In this document: one piece after another, positions 33,001 to 40,241 of the stretch
Layout: each line of letters opens with the position of its first letter
Numbering within the stretch: position 1 is the stretch's first letter
NCBI GenBank assembly: GCA_028709705.1
Contig: JAQVWL010000007.1
Coordinates: 1 to 43,477 of the forward strand
DNA from: Clostridia bacterium
GTDB taxonomy: Bacteria > Bacillota > Clostridia > Christensenellales > UBA1242
Reading direction: 5' to 3'
Length of the DNA: 43,477 nt
Made by a program: the position numbers and the translations under genes
Notes under the pieces: generated by a model
Database searches by the model: none
What the model saw: only the letters and a program-made list of their open reading frames with translations
Told to the model about the DNA's origin: nothing

Positions 33001-33707
33001 GCAGAATTGCTTGTGTTCCAACAGCAAGCATAAGCGTTTATGCAAGCAATGCAACACTTTATAATTGTCACACTTATGGCAACATAAATGTAAGCACAAA
33101 TAGCATTTATAGAATAAATATTGGCGGACTAATTGGCGAAACAGTCAACACATATACAAGCACAACATCAAACACAACAACAAAATATGCTTATACATTA
33201 AACAAGTGTACAAATGCTTGCAATATCACTCTTGATTCCAAAATGTATGATGGGGTTATGTATTGTGCAGTTGGTGGGTTGATTGGCGGAGCGTATGCCG
33301 ACACAACAAAAACTTTTGCCGGCGAAATTATAATTTATGATAGTGTAACTGCTGTGCCACAAACAAACAAATACGAAAGCAGTTCCACCGCGAGATTTAA
33401 TATAAGCATAAAAGATTATAAAAACAATGGTATTTTATATTTACAATATGGCGGAATTTTGGGTTATGGATACCCTGTAAGTCAACTTACAGTTGTTGAT
33501 GAAGTACCAACAAAATCAAACTCTTGGGGACTTATGCTCCAAGGTGCAGACAAATCAACAACCGCACCAAGTTATGATGGTCAATATGACACAACAGACC
33601 CAGAAAACATTGTTCCGATATTGGATATGAAAACAACAATATATTTGATTTTAAACATCTATGTTATAGAAAAAAATTATATTGACAACAATTATTGGTT
33701 AGAATAA
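24039..33707 (+). CDS. Giant (3222 aa) GLUG-repeat surface lipoprotein, paralogue of the upstream gene
   Basis: Lipoprotein signal MKKILVLIFGFCLVLSGMLFSGC; Big_2-like YLSSTKSQIQLAVGETKIFEV; GLUG repeats GGVAGINNGVILREN, GGIVGTNNSYINNC, GGVVGLNIGGKIET; SD AGGAGA 31 nt after the previous stop. Confidence 0.9.
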   Translation: MKKILVLIFGFCLVLSGMLFSGCGDPYANVYLSSTKSQIQLAVGETKIFEVQIENYFAEMSSRMSANSDGEFARIVDIDYQSNGKAFISIEGLKVGNGAVRVSTYEGSKSVSLNVEVYQKVTGFELKTNPYVVKESGFELVLKNANFFDFEPVNSTETPIKYTYSNLSENLEIKKIITVEENDQIKIALLTAENETIFITEDYFRLSATLTEYPEINPIEDFLVDIIEPIQIGDLNIIKKGYDTENYLNGENIEKVEENGEITLISNKRENSYIELELQVQTANVLIELSSSKSVLSPILVSENDFDYTSSNSYFFSIQARDLGYDTLTIKAFYENYDEYLVEKSFAINTLIMPTNIVVNDLSMFETPVILYDHNYGNETEYKLTVAVNSLDSLFESISFDVMTFADETYTNLENWSQYLFIKEKGITKTTNFQIPYSSFSGNVLSNSITLLGNVQYQGTIFIRLTLNSNLISEGSVVFYIPIEIKKGAFGFEVESQYANGIVLDLNEEPQYFDALLIDDPASYIGKMAFNYLSTASLYFKVEQSAFGSLQIKLTPLAIGQGEVNLILPNGKFVKIKIIVKQSLTDANLTLLNSNYISKITTDDNNNLTSFAIKYYLEPDSKDTVKTYLKLLTNPSTANLFSASYTIEQEESNISFDVNTYEILINKTGSAILNIKLQLLRVEDFEIATTENEINFSVEILIYSPLNSFEFEQNSTSVSNIEIYRSSDVGFIYIQQNYSQIELDLVATLLNGTQIENIFTYFSSNEDFAITKSSQNTYTFVADDNFGLSGTMLNFGTYAISGNKLTLNCNDVFAKTNISFWIAISIKQYNITITKVLNIKILEYTPLYSVGFYNYQEEIYLSETSPSYTFSTFLDPNADCQEFRAFFKSRTGGGDDLINVIVRNDFKQVKIEYNKNKGTGYGTLYFVPLTSYTSQDTYSYFTSLTVYVSDGSDIDNPMPINTAQEFKQAMLNAQTSTAKHFKITTTLDFANVNLSGIGEFNGTITGANSSAKLTNITINTVYTTGDNSYYGIFQKLGANAVIKNLVFEGKILIDINSSNNFAIGLLAGINLGTVQNCKFLLNASSILIKDTANATSTKNIFVGSIVGVNNGTIKNIVDLENNTFNHTLLNHNGLFACEYRGYSNNTAIGGVAGINNGVILRENPNGFVVYNSSVYSAVENILSTGFYTTGGVAGKNNLTEIAIGDYTNSTISDLLVDGTIRAVGYGITTELKIGGKNVGGIVGTNNSYINNCTIRTKISGINFVGGIVGNDNTIQGYTGVNTNYQFITNCEVQAIYNGTFAYMITALENLGNIGAIAGNETTFLNEYLYSQNNNNAYYYYTISETNKIFPVAYEYANNKFTKIKYNSDNPYYNLFTFKAVAINVQEITPDYEKGAQKLEVENTIFDNLVCFMFFYQAENTALQSTLNSYNNNREIPFVFENSNSLILTPESTNILSITPEGKINLNGTGLAIVKVTSLLNTTISNFYVYIYVINAFDGFKVFTSNNDLITTNAVLTIYEKRPIELNYQFTHSNIEVRDNYNQIVWAKLVNNTKGSLLTTISGDTQYINITQTGNLLILSVNTVSGLNQNNIIVLSPIFSNSINIVGNVSIPNTELEKFISATNDSVTMLAYAKRGTESIQTNISSTTVEPIDVFTIIVNQKTDYQNDYLNITSTKVGDTSGNNDYFIIKTASGYTFDETNNVYLYNGTNGSFAFQFNYQKYVNTDYAGQYYITFMADNGELINVYVNIETQQVSNIILKSFYNIGTTFDNTMLENNYMASNANNLLLIEVFPNFANYDYIFVRNDAINTQNENIVLFEVVSLDEENQLNFVFGVTYTNGGAKIPRSVLQNFAPNSYGARLYVKYTTTSKAKVDSQAKIVVEAIKTTNNVDTVVYSTSKTITVIIKDNVSFSIVGKEIVSGQNIYLAKGKTYELNLNIYGFTENQMQIEITNSYGLNTNAVAITKQNNKWYLTVNTDVIYTTGEEGYFVKIATYGENTIDGLYYSSGKSYLNIIIVDFVILTSNIDGFDFETENISDYAKNTIIKNATKAVAKVAVGNKYDLEIGFENGLTIEYDTTNANVYNQVVAFQNALKTSGVWQLNATEFGIAGEYDLTKILTTATNISNQYLRVWSSSANTISVSPMKLIDYLLTNYYFNFSAKFEYQNGLPTITSSQSGFSFETDFVLDVYPTSTEENAIPIYTYNDLLIMKENSWYIMMNDIQLESSFIPLNINIAGLNGNGYSIIYPLTLTINNFENVGLFSQVYEKTILKNITIKIKNTSLITIENENAINFGMLAGFNNGVITNCSVFSENYNTFTVIIKGQVANFADNYVAGLVGHNAGYITNSRVEMNLIASANIAGFVGINESKIASSYVKNTSIINKISSTANFTAGFVVKNGISVDTKASITSCYVGRDSSSTTLSSPSTTKFLSSNSEVAGFAYYNYSKISNCYSDIFIRSSSLRSGFVFHNAGTISNAYSTSNFELSGSTAYGFVCNISIGSNRGTITNSFYQKSTNNTTVTNPVNSGVLELTTSQFASTVIFKAFVISSSTNKTEGVWFYPSSNTEALFKIDGVAQKFTYGKLELVSPNLIASTQKKLDLANTTYNQSTGETIYKYYETREADGALLNPYLIYSANNFENYILSNSLSFTNSSMYRIVCDIDYVAEGKLTSNLYKTTFKGVLEGNDMTVAGYVIDTKESLTNGGLFAKIGNGYSNEGCVKNLNIQPKYINMPNTSNVGALAGTLQSGKIYNITVDGFRYEETGLVIIGYNCVGGIVGVANNNFIVKNVTSSVSARASYKSSLVGANLGIYSSTNTTQISYSGTIVGVTDNSGTISYVSTTNNVASMAEIAGLMFGKIGTNVKVSEINLTINNEQFVNASSYGGIIAGENNGQITNVNISGTASQNFFKTSPIIPLAVGGVVGLNIGGKIETVICNLNFGWLTISPTIVSGLVGEMLGGEIKDSQFDGDINIIADINFATSFSATVGGIVGRIACVPTASISVYASNATLYNCHTYGNINVSTNSIYRINIGGLIGETVNTYTSTTSNTTTKYAYTLNKCTNACNITLDSKMYDGVMYCAVGGLIGGAYADTTKTFAGEIIIYDSVTAVPQTNKYESSSTARFNISIKDYKNNGILYLQYGGILGYGYPVSQLTVVDEVPTKSNSWGLMLQGADKSTTAPSYDGQYDTTDPENIVPILDMKTTIYLILNIYVIEKNYIDNNYWLE

Positions 33708-33729
33708 AAAATCAAATCAAACAAAACTT

Positions 33730-33758
33730 TTGATTTTTGAAAAATAGCGAGTTATAAT
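33730..33758 (+). promoter_or_regulatory. Predicted promoter TTGATT-N17-TATAAT
   Basis: TTGATT 33730-33735, TATAAT 33753-33758, 17-bp spacer, upstream of ATG 33776. Confidence 0.65.
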
Positions 33759-33775
33759 AAAACAAGGAGAAAAAA

Positions 33776-34381
33776 ATGAAGGGACTGCCTTTGTTGCAAG
33801 CGATTGCTTCCGTATTGATTGTGTTAGTGGTGGCGGGTTTCGGTGCTTATGCCGTTATTATGTCAATTGCAACAGTTCGTTCAAAAATCAATTTTGTTTT
33901 GATAGACACAACCAATATTAACTTGCATATTACTGCCAATGCAGAATGGGTTGAACCGAGTGACCAAAATTTTCAGTTTATAACCGAAACTCAAACAGTT
34001 GGTTTTACAAAAACTTCTTGGTCTATGCCTGACATAAATTTTTCAAACGAAGAGCCAATAATGAATAACGCGGTTTTAAGAATGTTGATAGTAAATAGAA
34101 ATCAAGCGGGCGGTAATAGTGTCAAAATTATTTTGTCAAATATTGCATATGATGTGGCAAAAAGTGACCCTGTTAATTATAGATTTCGGTCAAAAGTTTC
34201 AACTTCACAAGACGATTTTTACACCAAACAAGAAATAATGGTAAATCAAGTTACAAAAGAATATACTTTGCCAGCAAGCCAAGCAATAATAATAAAAATT
34301 GAATATAGTTTGGCAATTACAAATTCAATTTTCAGCATAGATCAAAACATAAATATTGCTTTTGAAAGTATAATAGAATAA
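33776..34381 (+). CDS. Small single-TM extracytoplasmic beta-rich protein, possibly TasA-like
   Basis: N-terminal hydrophobic anchor LPLLQAIASVLIVLVVAGFGAYAVIMS; W.MPDINFSNEE...NNAVLRMLIVNRN resembles the beta-sandwich pattern of TasA-like proteins; SD AAGGAG. Confidence 0.5.
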   Translation: MKGLPLLQAIASVLIVLVVAGFGAYAVIMSIATVRSKINFVLIDTTNINLHITANAEWVEPSDQNFQFITETQTVGFTKTSWSMPDINFSNEEPIMNNAVLRMLIVNRNQAGGNSVKIILSNIAYDVAKSDPVNYRFRSKVSTSQDDFYTKQEIMVNQVTKEYTLPASQAIIIKIEYSLAITNSIFSIDQNINIAFESIIE

Positions 34382-34391
34382 AGGAAGAAAA

Positions 34392-35801
34392 ATGATAAAA
34401 TTTGGAACCAGTGGGTTTAGAGGTGTTTTTGCAGACACTTTTACAAAAGAAAATGTTCAAAAAATTGGTTTTGCTTTGACCAAGCATTTTAAAAACAATT
34501 TGTCAAATTGGGTGTATGTTGGATATGACAACAGGTTTATGGGCAAACAATTTGCAATGTGGATTAGTGAAGTGCTTGTTGCTTATGGTGCAAAGGTGAT
34601 GTTTTATAACAAATCAGTGCCTTCAACTCTTATTGCTTTTCAAACAAAAAATTTGGATTTTGGAGTGCATATAACCGCAAGTCATAATCCTTATACTTAT
34701 AATGGAATAAAAATATTTTTGAAAAATGGTTGCGAAAGCACAACAGAAACAAATGATAATATTTCAAAAATTGCCAACAAAAAACCTTACAAAAAAATAA
34801 GAACAATGGATTTTGAAAGTGCAGTAAAAAACGGAAACATTGCAATTTGCCAAGACATAAAAACATATTGCAACAGTATGCTAAAATTTGCTTTTAAAAT
34901 AAAACAAAACAACCCAAAAGTTTTGTTCAATGCAATGCATGGTAGTTCAGTTGAATGTATGGAATATGTGTTAGAAAAAAGCGGTGTAAAATTTAAGACA
35001 ATAAATCAAAATATTGACCCGTTTTTTGAAAATATGCTTCCAGCCCCATATGAAAAAAATTTACAAGACCAAATAAATATGTTAAAATCTGGTGACTTTG
35101 ATTTTGGTTTTGCACTTGATGGCGATGGCGACAGAATTAGTTTTTTGGATAAAGATGGAACATTTTATGACTGCAATTATGTTTCCGCATTGTTTTTTCA
35201 ATTTTTTTTAAAAAACAAAAAACTTAAAGGTGGAATGGTAAAAAACTGTGCCTTAACTGAACTTGTAAACAAAATTGCAAAAGAAAACAATTGCAAAATT
35301 TTTGATGCAAAAGTGGGCTTCAAAAATGTTGCAAAAGCAATGCAAGAAAATCCAGACATTTTGCTTGGAGCGGAGTCTAACGGCATTGCAATAGGCAAAC
35401 ATATTTTGCACAAAGATGGTCTTTTGTCAGCACTTATAATGATAGAAATTTTTGCAACTTATAAAAAATCCTTAAAAGAAATAATTGCTGATTTAAAAAA
35501 ACAATACAAATATCCTTGCGAAGTTGCAGAATTTGCATATTCAATTACGGAGCAAAAAAGACAAGAAATTTTGCAAAAAGTTTTTGCAAACAAAAACTTG
35601 CCACAAACTCCGCAACCAATCTTGCAAGCAATTTATGATGACGGAGCAAAATTTGTTTTTGAAAACGGATATTGGGCTGTTATAAGATTTAGTGGCACAG
35701 AAAATGTTGTAAGAATATTTGCCGAAATGAAAAACAAACAAGAATGCAACAAATACATAAAAATTTTTGAAGATTTTATCTCTGTAAAAACTCGCCAATA
35801 A
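34392..35801 (+). CDS. Phosphoglucomutase/phosphomannomutase (alpha-D-phosphohexomutase)
   Basis: FGTSGFRGVF, ITASHNPYTYNGIKIF (catalytic Ser), ALDGDGDRISF (Mg site), RFSGTENVVRIFAE. Confidence 0.95.
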   Translation: MIKFGTSGFRGVFADTFTKENVQKIGFALTKHFKNNLSNWVYVGYDNRFMGKQFAMWISEVLVAYGAKVMFYNKSVPSTLIAFQTKNLDFGVHITASHNPYTYNGIKIFLKNGCESTTETNDNISKIANKKPYKKIRTMDFESAVKNGNIAICQDIKTYCNSMLKFAFKIKQNNPKVLFNAMHGSSVECMEYVLEKSGVKFKTINQNIDPFFENMLPAPYEKNLQDQINMLKSGDFDFGFALDGDGDRISFLDKDGTFYDCNYVSALFFQFFLKNKKLKGGMVKNCALTELVNKIAKENNCKIFDAKVGFKNVAKAMQENPDILLGAESNGIAIGKHILHKDGLLSALIMIEIFATYKKSLKEIIADLKKQYKYPCEVAEFAYSITEQKRQEILQKVFANKNLPQTPQPILQAIYDDGAKFVFENGYWAVIRFSGTENVVRIFAEMKNKQECNKYIKIFEDFISVKTRQ

Positions 35802-35817
35802 AATTTGCCCAAATCTA

Positions 35818-35846
35818 TTGTAATTTTAAAATTTATGTGTTATTAT
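35818..35846 (+). promoter_or_regulatory. Predicted promoter TTGTAA-N17-TATTAT upstream of rplS
   Basis: TTGTAA 35818-35823, TATTAT 35841-35846, 17-bp spacer. Confidence 0.55.
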
Positions 35847-35853
35847 ACAAAAG

Positions 35854-35905
35854 ACTTTGGGTGGTCCGCTATGTAAATTATGTATGAACACCTTATATAA
35901 ATAGG
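35854..35905 (+). promoter_or_regulatory. Candidate rplS 5' leader (possible L19-type leader hairpin)
   Basis: GGGTGGTCCGCTATG...GAACACCTT: GGGTG can pair with CACCT; lies between predicted promoter and SD of rplS. Confidence 0.4.
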
Positions 35906-35914
35906 AGGAAAGTC

Positions 35915-36256
35915 GTGAATATTGTAGACATTATAGAAAAAGAAAATGAAAAAAAAGATGCCCCAATGGTAAATGTTGGTGACACTGTAAAAGTTTTCTA
36001 TAAAATCAAAGAAGGCGAAAAAGAAAGAATTCAAGCCTATGAAGGTGTTGTTATTGCCAAAAAGAACGGCAGTGTTAGGGAATCTTTCACAGTTAGAAGA
36101 GTTTCTTTTGGTGTTGGAATAGAAAGAACATTTCCTGTTCATTCTCCACTTATTGACCACGTTGATGTGGTTAGAAAGGGTAGTCCACGCAGAGCAAAAC
36201 TTTACTATGTTAGAAACCTAACCGGCAAAGCAGCAAAAATCAAAGGTTCAAACTAA
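35915..36256 (+). CDS. rplS: 50S ribosomal protein L19
   Basis: [97 protein letters not shown] start with SD GGAGG. Confidence 0.98.
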   Translation: MNIVDIIEKENEKKDAPMVNVGDTVKVFYKIKEGEKERIQAYEGVVIAKKNGSVRESFTVRRVSFGVGIERTFPVHSPLIDHVDVVRKGSPRRAKLYYVRNLTGKAAKIKGSN

Positions 36257-36302
36257 AAAAAATCTTCCATTTAACTTAAAAGTTGAAAGGAAGTTTTTTT
36301 TT
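36255..36302. terminator. Bidirectional terminator between convergent rplS and zinc-ribbon gene
   Basis: CTTCCaTTTAAC-TTAAAA-GTTGAAaGGAAG stem flanked by an A-run on the left and a T-run on the right. Confidence 0.8.
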
Positions 36303-36307
36303 ATTCT

Positions 36308-37006
36308 TTATACAAAATAAATAATTCTGTTGCAGTTTTCACATTCAAGAAAACCATCTTTTTTTAGTTTTTCAATTTGACCAGAAGGGAGTTCCATCAT
36401 ACAACCACCGCAAGAATTTGAATTTACTGCCACAAAAATAGGGAAAAGTTTGTCTTGCCTTTTTGCTTTATATCTATTCAAAACTTTTGGTTCAATGCTT
36501 TTTTCCATTTCTTTTAGTTCTTGTGCCAAAGCATTTATTTGCGGTTGTATTGTTTCAAGTTGAGTGTTAAATTTTTCTTTGTGAATTTTATGTTTTTCTC
36601 TTGCAATGTTATATCTTTTTTTTGTGTTGTCAAAATCTGCCAAAATAGCGTTGATTTTGTCCGCTTGTTGCAAAAGTTTCTTTTCCAAAATGTTCAAGTT
36701 TGTTGAAATGTTGTTTGCCAATTTCATTATATCGTTGATTTCATTTTCTGTTAATTTATCAACTTCTTTTCTGTTCAATGTTTCATATGTTTTTATATTA
36801 TCTTCATAATTTTTTTTCATATTGTTGTATTGCAACAAAGTTTCTTCCGCTTCTTTTTCAAGCATTGCAGATGTATTTTGAGATTCTTTTACCAATTCAA
36901 CCAAATTATCCAAAATTTTTTTGTCTGCACTTTCGTTCAAAGTTCGTTCAAGTTTTATAATTTCAAAGTCTTTGGTCTGATAGTCCAAAATTTTTTTTAT
37001 ATCCAT
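36308..37006 (-). CDS. Coiled-coil protein with C4-type zinc-ribbon domain
   Basis: Long charged coiled-coil then CGGCMMELPSGQIEKLKKDGFLECENCNRIIYF; ATG at 37006 has SD GGAGAA (listed 37042 start is upstream). Confidence 0.85.
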   Translation of the reverse strand: MDIKKILDYQTKDFEIIKLERTLNESADKKILDNLVELVKESQNTSAMLEKEAEETLLQYNNMKKNYEDNIKTYETLNRKEVDKLTENEINDIMKLANNISTNLNILEKKLLQQADKINAILADFDNTKKRYNIAREKHKIHKEKFNTQLETIQPQINALAQELKEMEKSIEPKVLNRYKAKRQDKLFPIFVAVNSNSCGGCMMELPSGQIEKLKKDGFLECENCNRIIYFV

Positions 37007-37030
37007 TTTTTCTCCTTTTCTTGTAAAGCA

Positions 37031-37059
37031 ATTATAACACAATTAATCACGGTAGTCTA
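37031..37059 (-). promoter_or_regulatory. Possible internal promoter (TAGACT-N17-TATAAT, extended -10) at the end of rpoD
   Basis: On the minus strand TAGACT, 17 nt, TGT-TATAAT, just before the zinc-ribbon gene. Confidence 0.4.
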
Positions 37060-38101
37060 CAAGTTTTTTGGAACGGGTAGGGTGGCGTAGTTTTCTTAAT
37101 GCCTTTGCTTCAATCTGCCTTATTCTTTCTCTTGTTACATTAAACTCTCTGCCAACTTCTTCAAGCGTTCTTGTGCGGTTGTCATCAAGCCCGTATCTCA
37201 TTTTTATCACTTTTTGTTCTCTGGGTGTCAAAGTTTCAATAATAGAAAATAATTGTTCTTTTAGCATATTTTCGCTAACCGATTCCATTGGCGATTTTAT
37301 AGTTTCATCTTCAATAAAGTCGGCAATTTTGCTGTCTTCTTCTTCGCCAACAGGGTTTTCAAGCGAAATAGGTTCTTGTGCAATTTTTTGAATTTCGCTA
37401 ACTTTTTCTTCGGGTATTCCCATTGCTTCTGAAAGTTCTGAAACTGTTGGGTCTCTGCCCAATTTTTGAAGCAGAGTTCTTGTTGTGCGTGTAAGTTTGT
37501 GGATAGTTTCCACCATATGCACAGGTATTCTTATTGTTCTTGCTTGGTCCGCCATTGCTCTTGTGATTGACTGTCTAATCCACCAAGTTGCATAAGTAGA
37601 AAACCTAAAACCTTTTGTGTAATCAAACTTTTCAACCGCTTTCAAAAGCCCCATATTACCTTCTTGAATAAGGTCCAAAAAGTGCATATTGGACCTGCCA
37701 ATATACCTTTTTGCAATGCTAACAACTAGCCTTAAATTGCATTCAGAAAGTTTTGAACGCGCAACCAAGTCGCCTTCGCCCGCCCTTTTTGCCAAGTCCA
37801 ATTCTTCTTCGCCTGTCAAAAGTGGAGATTTGCCAATTTCTTTCAAATATACTTTTACGGGGTCGTTGACGGTGACATTGATTTGTGAAACTATGTTGTC
37901 CATATTTTCAATAGTTTCGGGTGTTGGGTTTTTAATAATTCTTATATCCATATCTTCAAGTTTTTTTATAACATCATCAATATCTTTTGCTGTTGCTTCG
38001 TATTTTAACATTCTAAAATAGATATCTTCTTCATTAATAGAGCCCTTTTTTTGCCCCATTTCCACAAATTTTTTTATTTCATTTTCAATTTTTTCTTTCA
38101 T
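37043..38101 (-). CDS. rpoD: RNA polymerase primary sigma factor (RpoD/SigA)
   Basis: [17 protein letters not shown] (1.2), [58 protein letters not shown] (2), [26 protein letters not shown] (4.2). Confidence 0.98.
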   Translation of the reverse strand: MKEKIENEIKKFVEMGQKKGSINEEDIYFRMLKYEATAKDIDDVIKKLEDMDIRIIKNPTPETIENMDNIVSQINVTVNDPVKVYLKEIGKSPLLTGEEELDLAKRAGEGDLVARSKLSECNLRLVVSIAKRYIGRSNMHFLDLIQEGNMGLLKAVEKFDYTKGFRFSTYATWWIRQSITRAMADQARTIRIPVHMVETIHKLTRTTRTLLQKLGRDPTVSELSEAMGIPEEKVSEIQKIAQEPISLENPVGEEEDSKIADFIEDETIKSPMESVSENMLKEQLFSIIETLTPREQKVIKMRYGLDDNRTRTLEEVGREFNVTRERIRQIEAKALRKLRHPTRSKKLVDYRD

Positions 38102-38104
38102 AAA

Positions 38105-39886
38105 TTATAAACTCCCTAAATTTTTATTCATTAGTTGCTGATTGATTTTGTTTATTTCAAACAAAATATTTTTTCTATTTTCTTGTAATTTTTCTTCTGA
38201 ATATTGTTTACTTAATACACTTTTTTTAAACTTTAACTCGCTTTCAACAACAAGCCAAAGACATTCATTAAAGTATTTTTCTTGATTTTCAATAATCTTA
38301 AAATCAAAGTTGATAATATCTTTTATATTTGGTTCATTGTCAATATCAAACTCATCAAACAAGCAAGAAATTATCAATTTTTTGTTTGCTTTTTTCTTGT
38401 CCAAAATCAAGTTATAAAGTTTTTTTAGAGTTGGGTTTGATATGTAAGGTTCAATATTACTTTCAAAATTTACAAAAGATTTGTCTGTCAAATAACACGC
38501 CAAAACATATTTGATTGCTTTTGTTGTTGCATCTTTTTCGCTGGTTAAAGGTTCAACTTCTTTCTCGCTAGTTGTTTTTGTTTGTGAAGTATTTGTCAAA
38601 TCTCGCCTTAAAATGTCTATCGGGATTTTTGTCAAGTTTTTTATTTCGTTCAAATAAATTTCTTGCTCTGCGTTTGCGGAAAGTGTGGAAATTTCTTTCA
38701 AACAATTTTTAACAAATTTAGATTTTTCATCATTTTTGCTTATGTCATATTGCAGTTTTATCAAATGTATTTTAAATGCCATAGGTGCAATTGCATTTTT
38801 GATTAAATCTTTCAATGCTTCGCTTCCGTTGTTTTGCAAAAACTCATCAGGGTCTTGCTTGTTTGGAAGAACAACAACTTTAATGTTAAGCCCAGAATTT
38901 TCAAAAACACCCAAAGCTCGAAGTGTTGCTTTTTGCCCCGCACTATCGCCATCAAGGCACAAAACAATGTTGTCAACAAACCGCTTTAAATCTCGAATAT
39001 GGTCTTTTGTGATTGCAGTGCCAAGGCACGCAACTGTGTTTTCAAAACCATAGCGGTGCATTGTGATAACATCAAATTGCCCTTCAACCAAAATGATTTC
39101 GCCAAGTTCGCCACTTTGTTTAAGTTTTTTTATCAGATTTATGCCATAAATTGTTTTGCTTTTGTCAAAAACAAGTGTTGCAGAAGTGTTTTTATATTTC
39201 ATAATGCCAGAATTTTTTAAATCTCGCCCGCTAAAACCAATACAGTCGCCCATCGTGTTAACAATGGGGAACACCAATCTTTCGGCTAAAAAGTCATAAG
39301 GTTTTCCACTTTTGCTAATCTCGCAAACGCCAGACAATTTTAGTTCTTCGTTTGAAAACCCTTTTTCTTTCAAAAAATTGACAATTTGAAAAGGGTCAAC
39401 GCTATATCCAAGTTCAAAATCTTCAAGTTCTTTTTTTGTTACTTTTCTTTTTTTGATATATTCTTGTGCAAGTTTTGCTTCGGGTAAGTAAATATTTTTT
39501 TTGTAAAACTCTTTTGCCAAGTTTAAAATTTCCAAACTTCTGTCTTTGATTTTTTTGTTTTTTATGTATTGGTCATTGTTTTCAAAAACGGGCAGTTCCA
39601 TTCCCACATTTTCGGCAAGAAATTTGATTGCTTCGGCATATTCCATATTTTCGTATTTTCGCAAAAATGTGATAACGTCGCCCGACTCGCCACAGCCGAA
39701 GCAGTGATAAAATTGTTCGTACTCATTAATGCAAAAGGAAGGGGTTTTTTCGTGGTGAAAAGGGCAACACCCCCAAAAATTCTTTCCTTTCTTGTCAAGC
39801 CGAACATATTTTGAAATTATAGAAACAATGTCATTTTTTGATTTTAACTTTTCAATAAAGTCTTGTCCATATAAGTTTTCTTTCAT
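38105..39886 (-). CDS. dnaG: DNA primase DnaG
   Basis: CHC2 zinc finger CCPFHHEKTPSFCINEYEQFYHCFGCGESGDVITF; TOPRIM EIILVEGQFDVI and LCLDGDSAGQKA. ATG 39886 has SD AAGGAAAA; the listed 39901 start is TTG. Confidence 0.97.
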   Translation of the reverse strand: MKENLYGQDFIEKLKSKNDIVSIISKYVRLDKKGKNFWGCCPFHHEKTPSFCINEYEQFYHCFGCGESGDVITFLRKYENMEYAEAIKFLAENVGMELPVFENNDQYIKNKKIKDRSLEILNLAKEFYKKNIYLPEAKLAQEYIKKRKVTKKELEDFELGYSVDPFQIVNFLKEKGFSNEELKLSGVCEISKSGKPYDFLAERLVFPIVNTMGDCIGFSGRDLKNSGIMKYKNTSATLVFDKSKTIYGINLIKKLKQSGELGEIILVEGQFDVITMHRYGFENTVACLGTAITKDHIRDLKRFVDNIVLCLDGDSAGQKATLRALGVFENSGLNIKVVVLPNKQDPDEFLQNNGSEALKDLIKNAIAPMAFKIHLIKLQYDISKNDEKSKFVKNCLKEISTLSANAEQEIYLNEIKNLTKIPIDILRRDLTNTSQTKTTSEKEVEPLTSEKDATTKAIKYVLACYLTDKSFVNFESNIEPYISNPTLKKLYNLILDKKKANKKLIISCLFDEFDIDNEPNIKDIINFDFKIIENQEKYFNECLWLVVESELKFKKSVLSKQYSEEKLQENRKNILFEINKINQQLMNKNLGSL

Positions 39887-39962
39887 TTTTTTCCTTATCA
39901 AAATAATCTTCTAAATCTTTTATTCGACAGTACTTGTTGTTTACCTTTATTTTTTTAAAATA

Positions 39963-39990
39963 AAATAAAAAAGGCACTTTCGTGCTTTTT
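39963..39990 (-). terminator. Terminator between rpsU and dnaG
   Basis: On the minus strand AAAAGCAC-GAAA-GTGCCTTTTTT: GC-containing stem, GAAA loop, T-run. Confidence 0.75.
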
Positions 39991-39991
39991 G

Positions 39992-40174
39992 TTATTGATG
40001 CTTTCGCGCTTTCTTTCTTGCCGCTTCTTGTTTTAGTTTTTTTGCGACAGAAGGTTTGTGGTATGCTTCTTTTTTTCTTATATCGCCAATAATGCCGTCT
40101 TTTTGGCATTTGCGTTTAAATCTTTTTAAAGCACTTTCCAAAGTTTCGTTTTCGCCAACTTTTACTGTTGTCAT
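39992..40174 (-). CDS. rpsU: 30S ribosomal protein S21
   Basis: [58 protein letters not shown]. Confidence 0.97.
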   Translation of the reverse strand: MTTVKVGENETLESALKRFKRKCQKDGIIGDIRKKEAYHKPSVAKKLKQEAARKKARKHQ

Positions 40175-40212
40175 TCTTTCATCACCACCTTTCAGTTTAT
40201 AAATGTGAAATC

Positions 40213-40241
40213 ATTATATATTACAAACAAAAAAAAGTCAA
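40213..40241 (-). promoter_or_regulatory. Predicted promoter TTGACT-N17-TATAAT of the rpsU-dnaG-rpoD operon
   Basis: On the minus strand: TTGACT (40241-40236), 17 nt, TATAAT (40218-40213), then SD AAAGGTGGTG before rpsU. Confidence 0.7.

Noticed and set aside
39852-40109. 85-aa minus ORF overlapping rpsU
   Set aside because: Out-of-frame overlap with the clear S21 coding sequence; basic composition follows from rpsU in a shifted frame.
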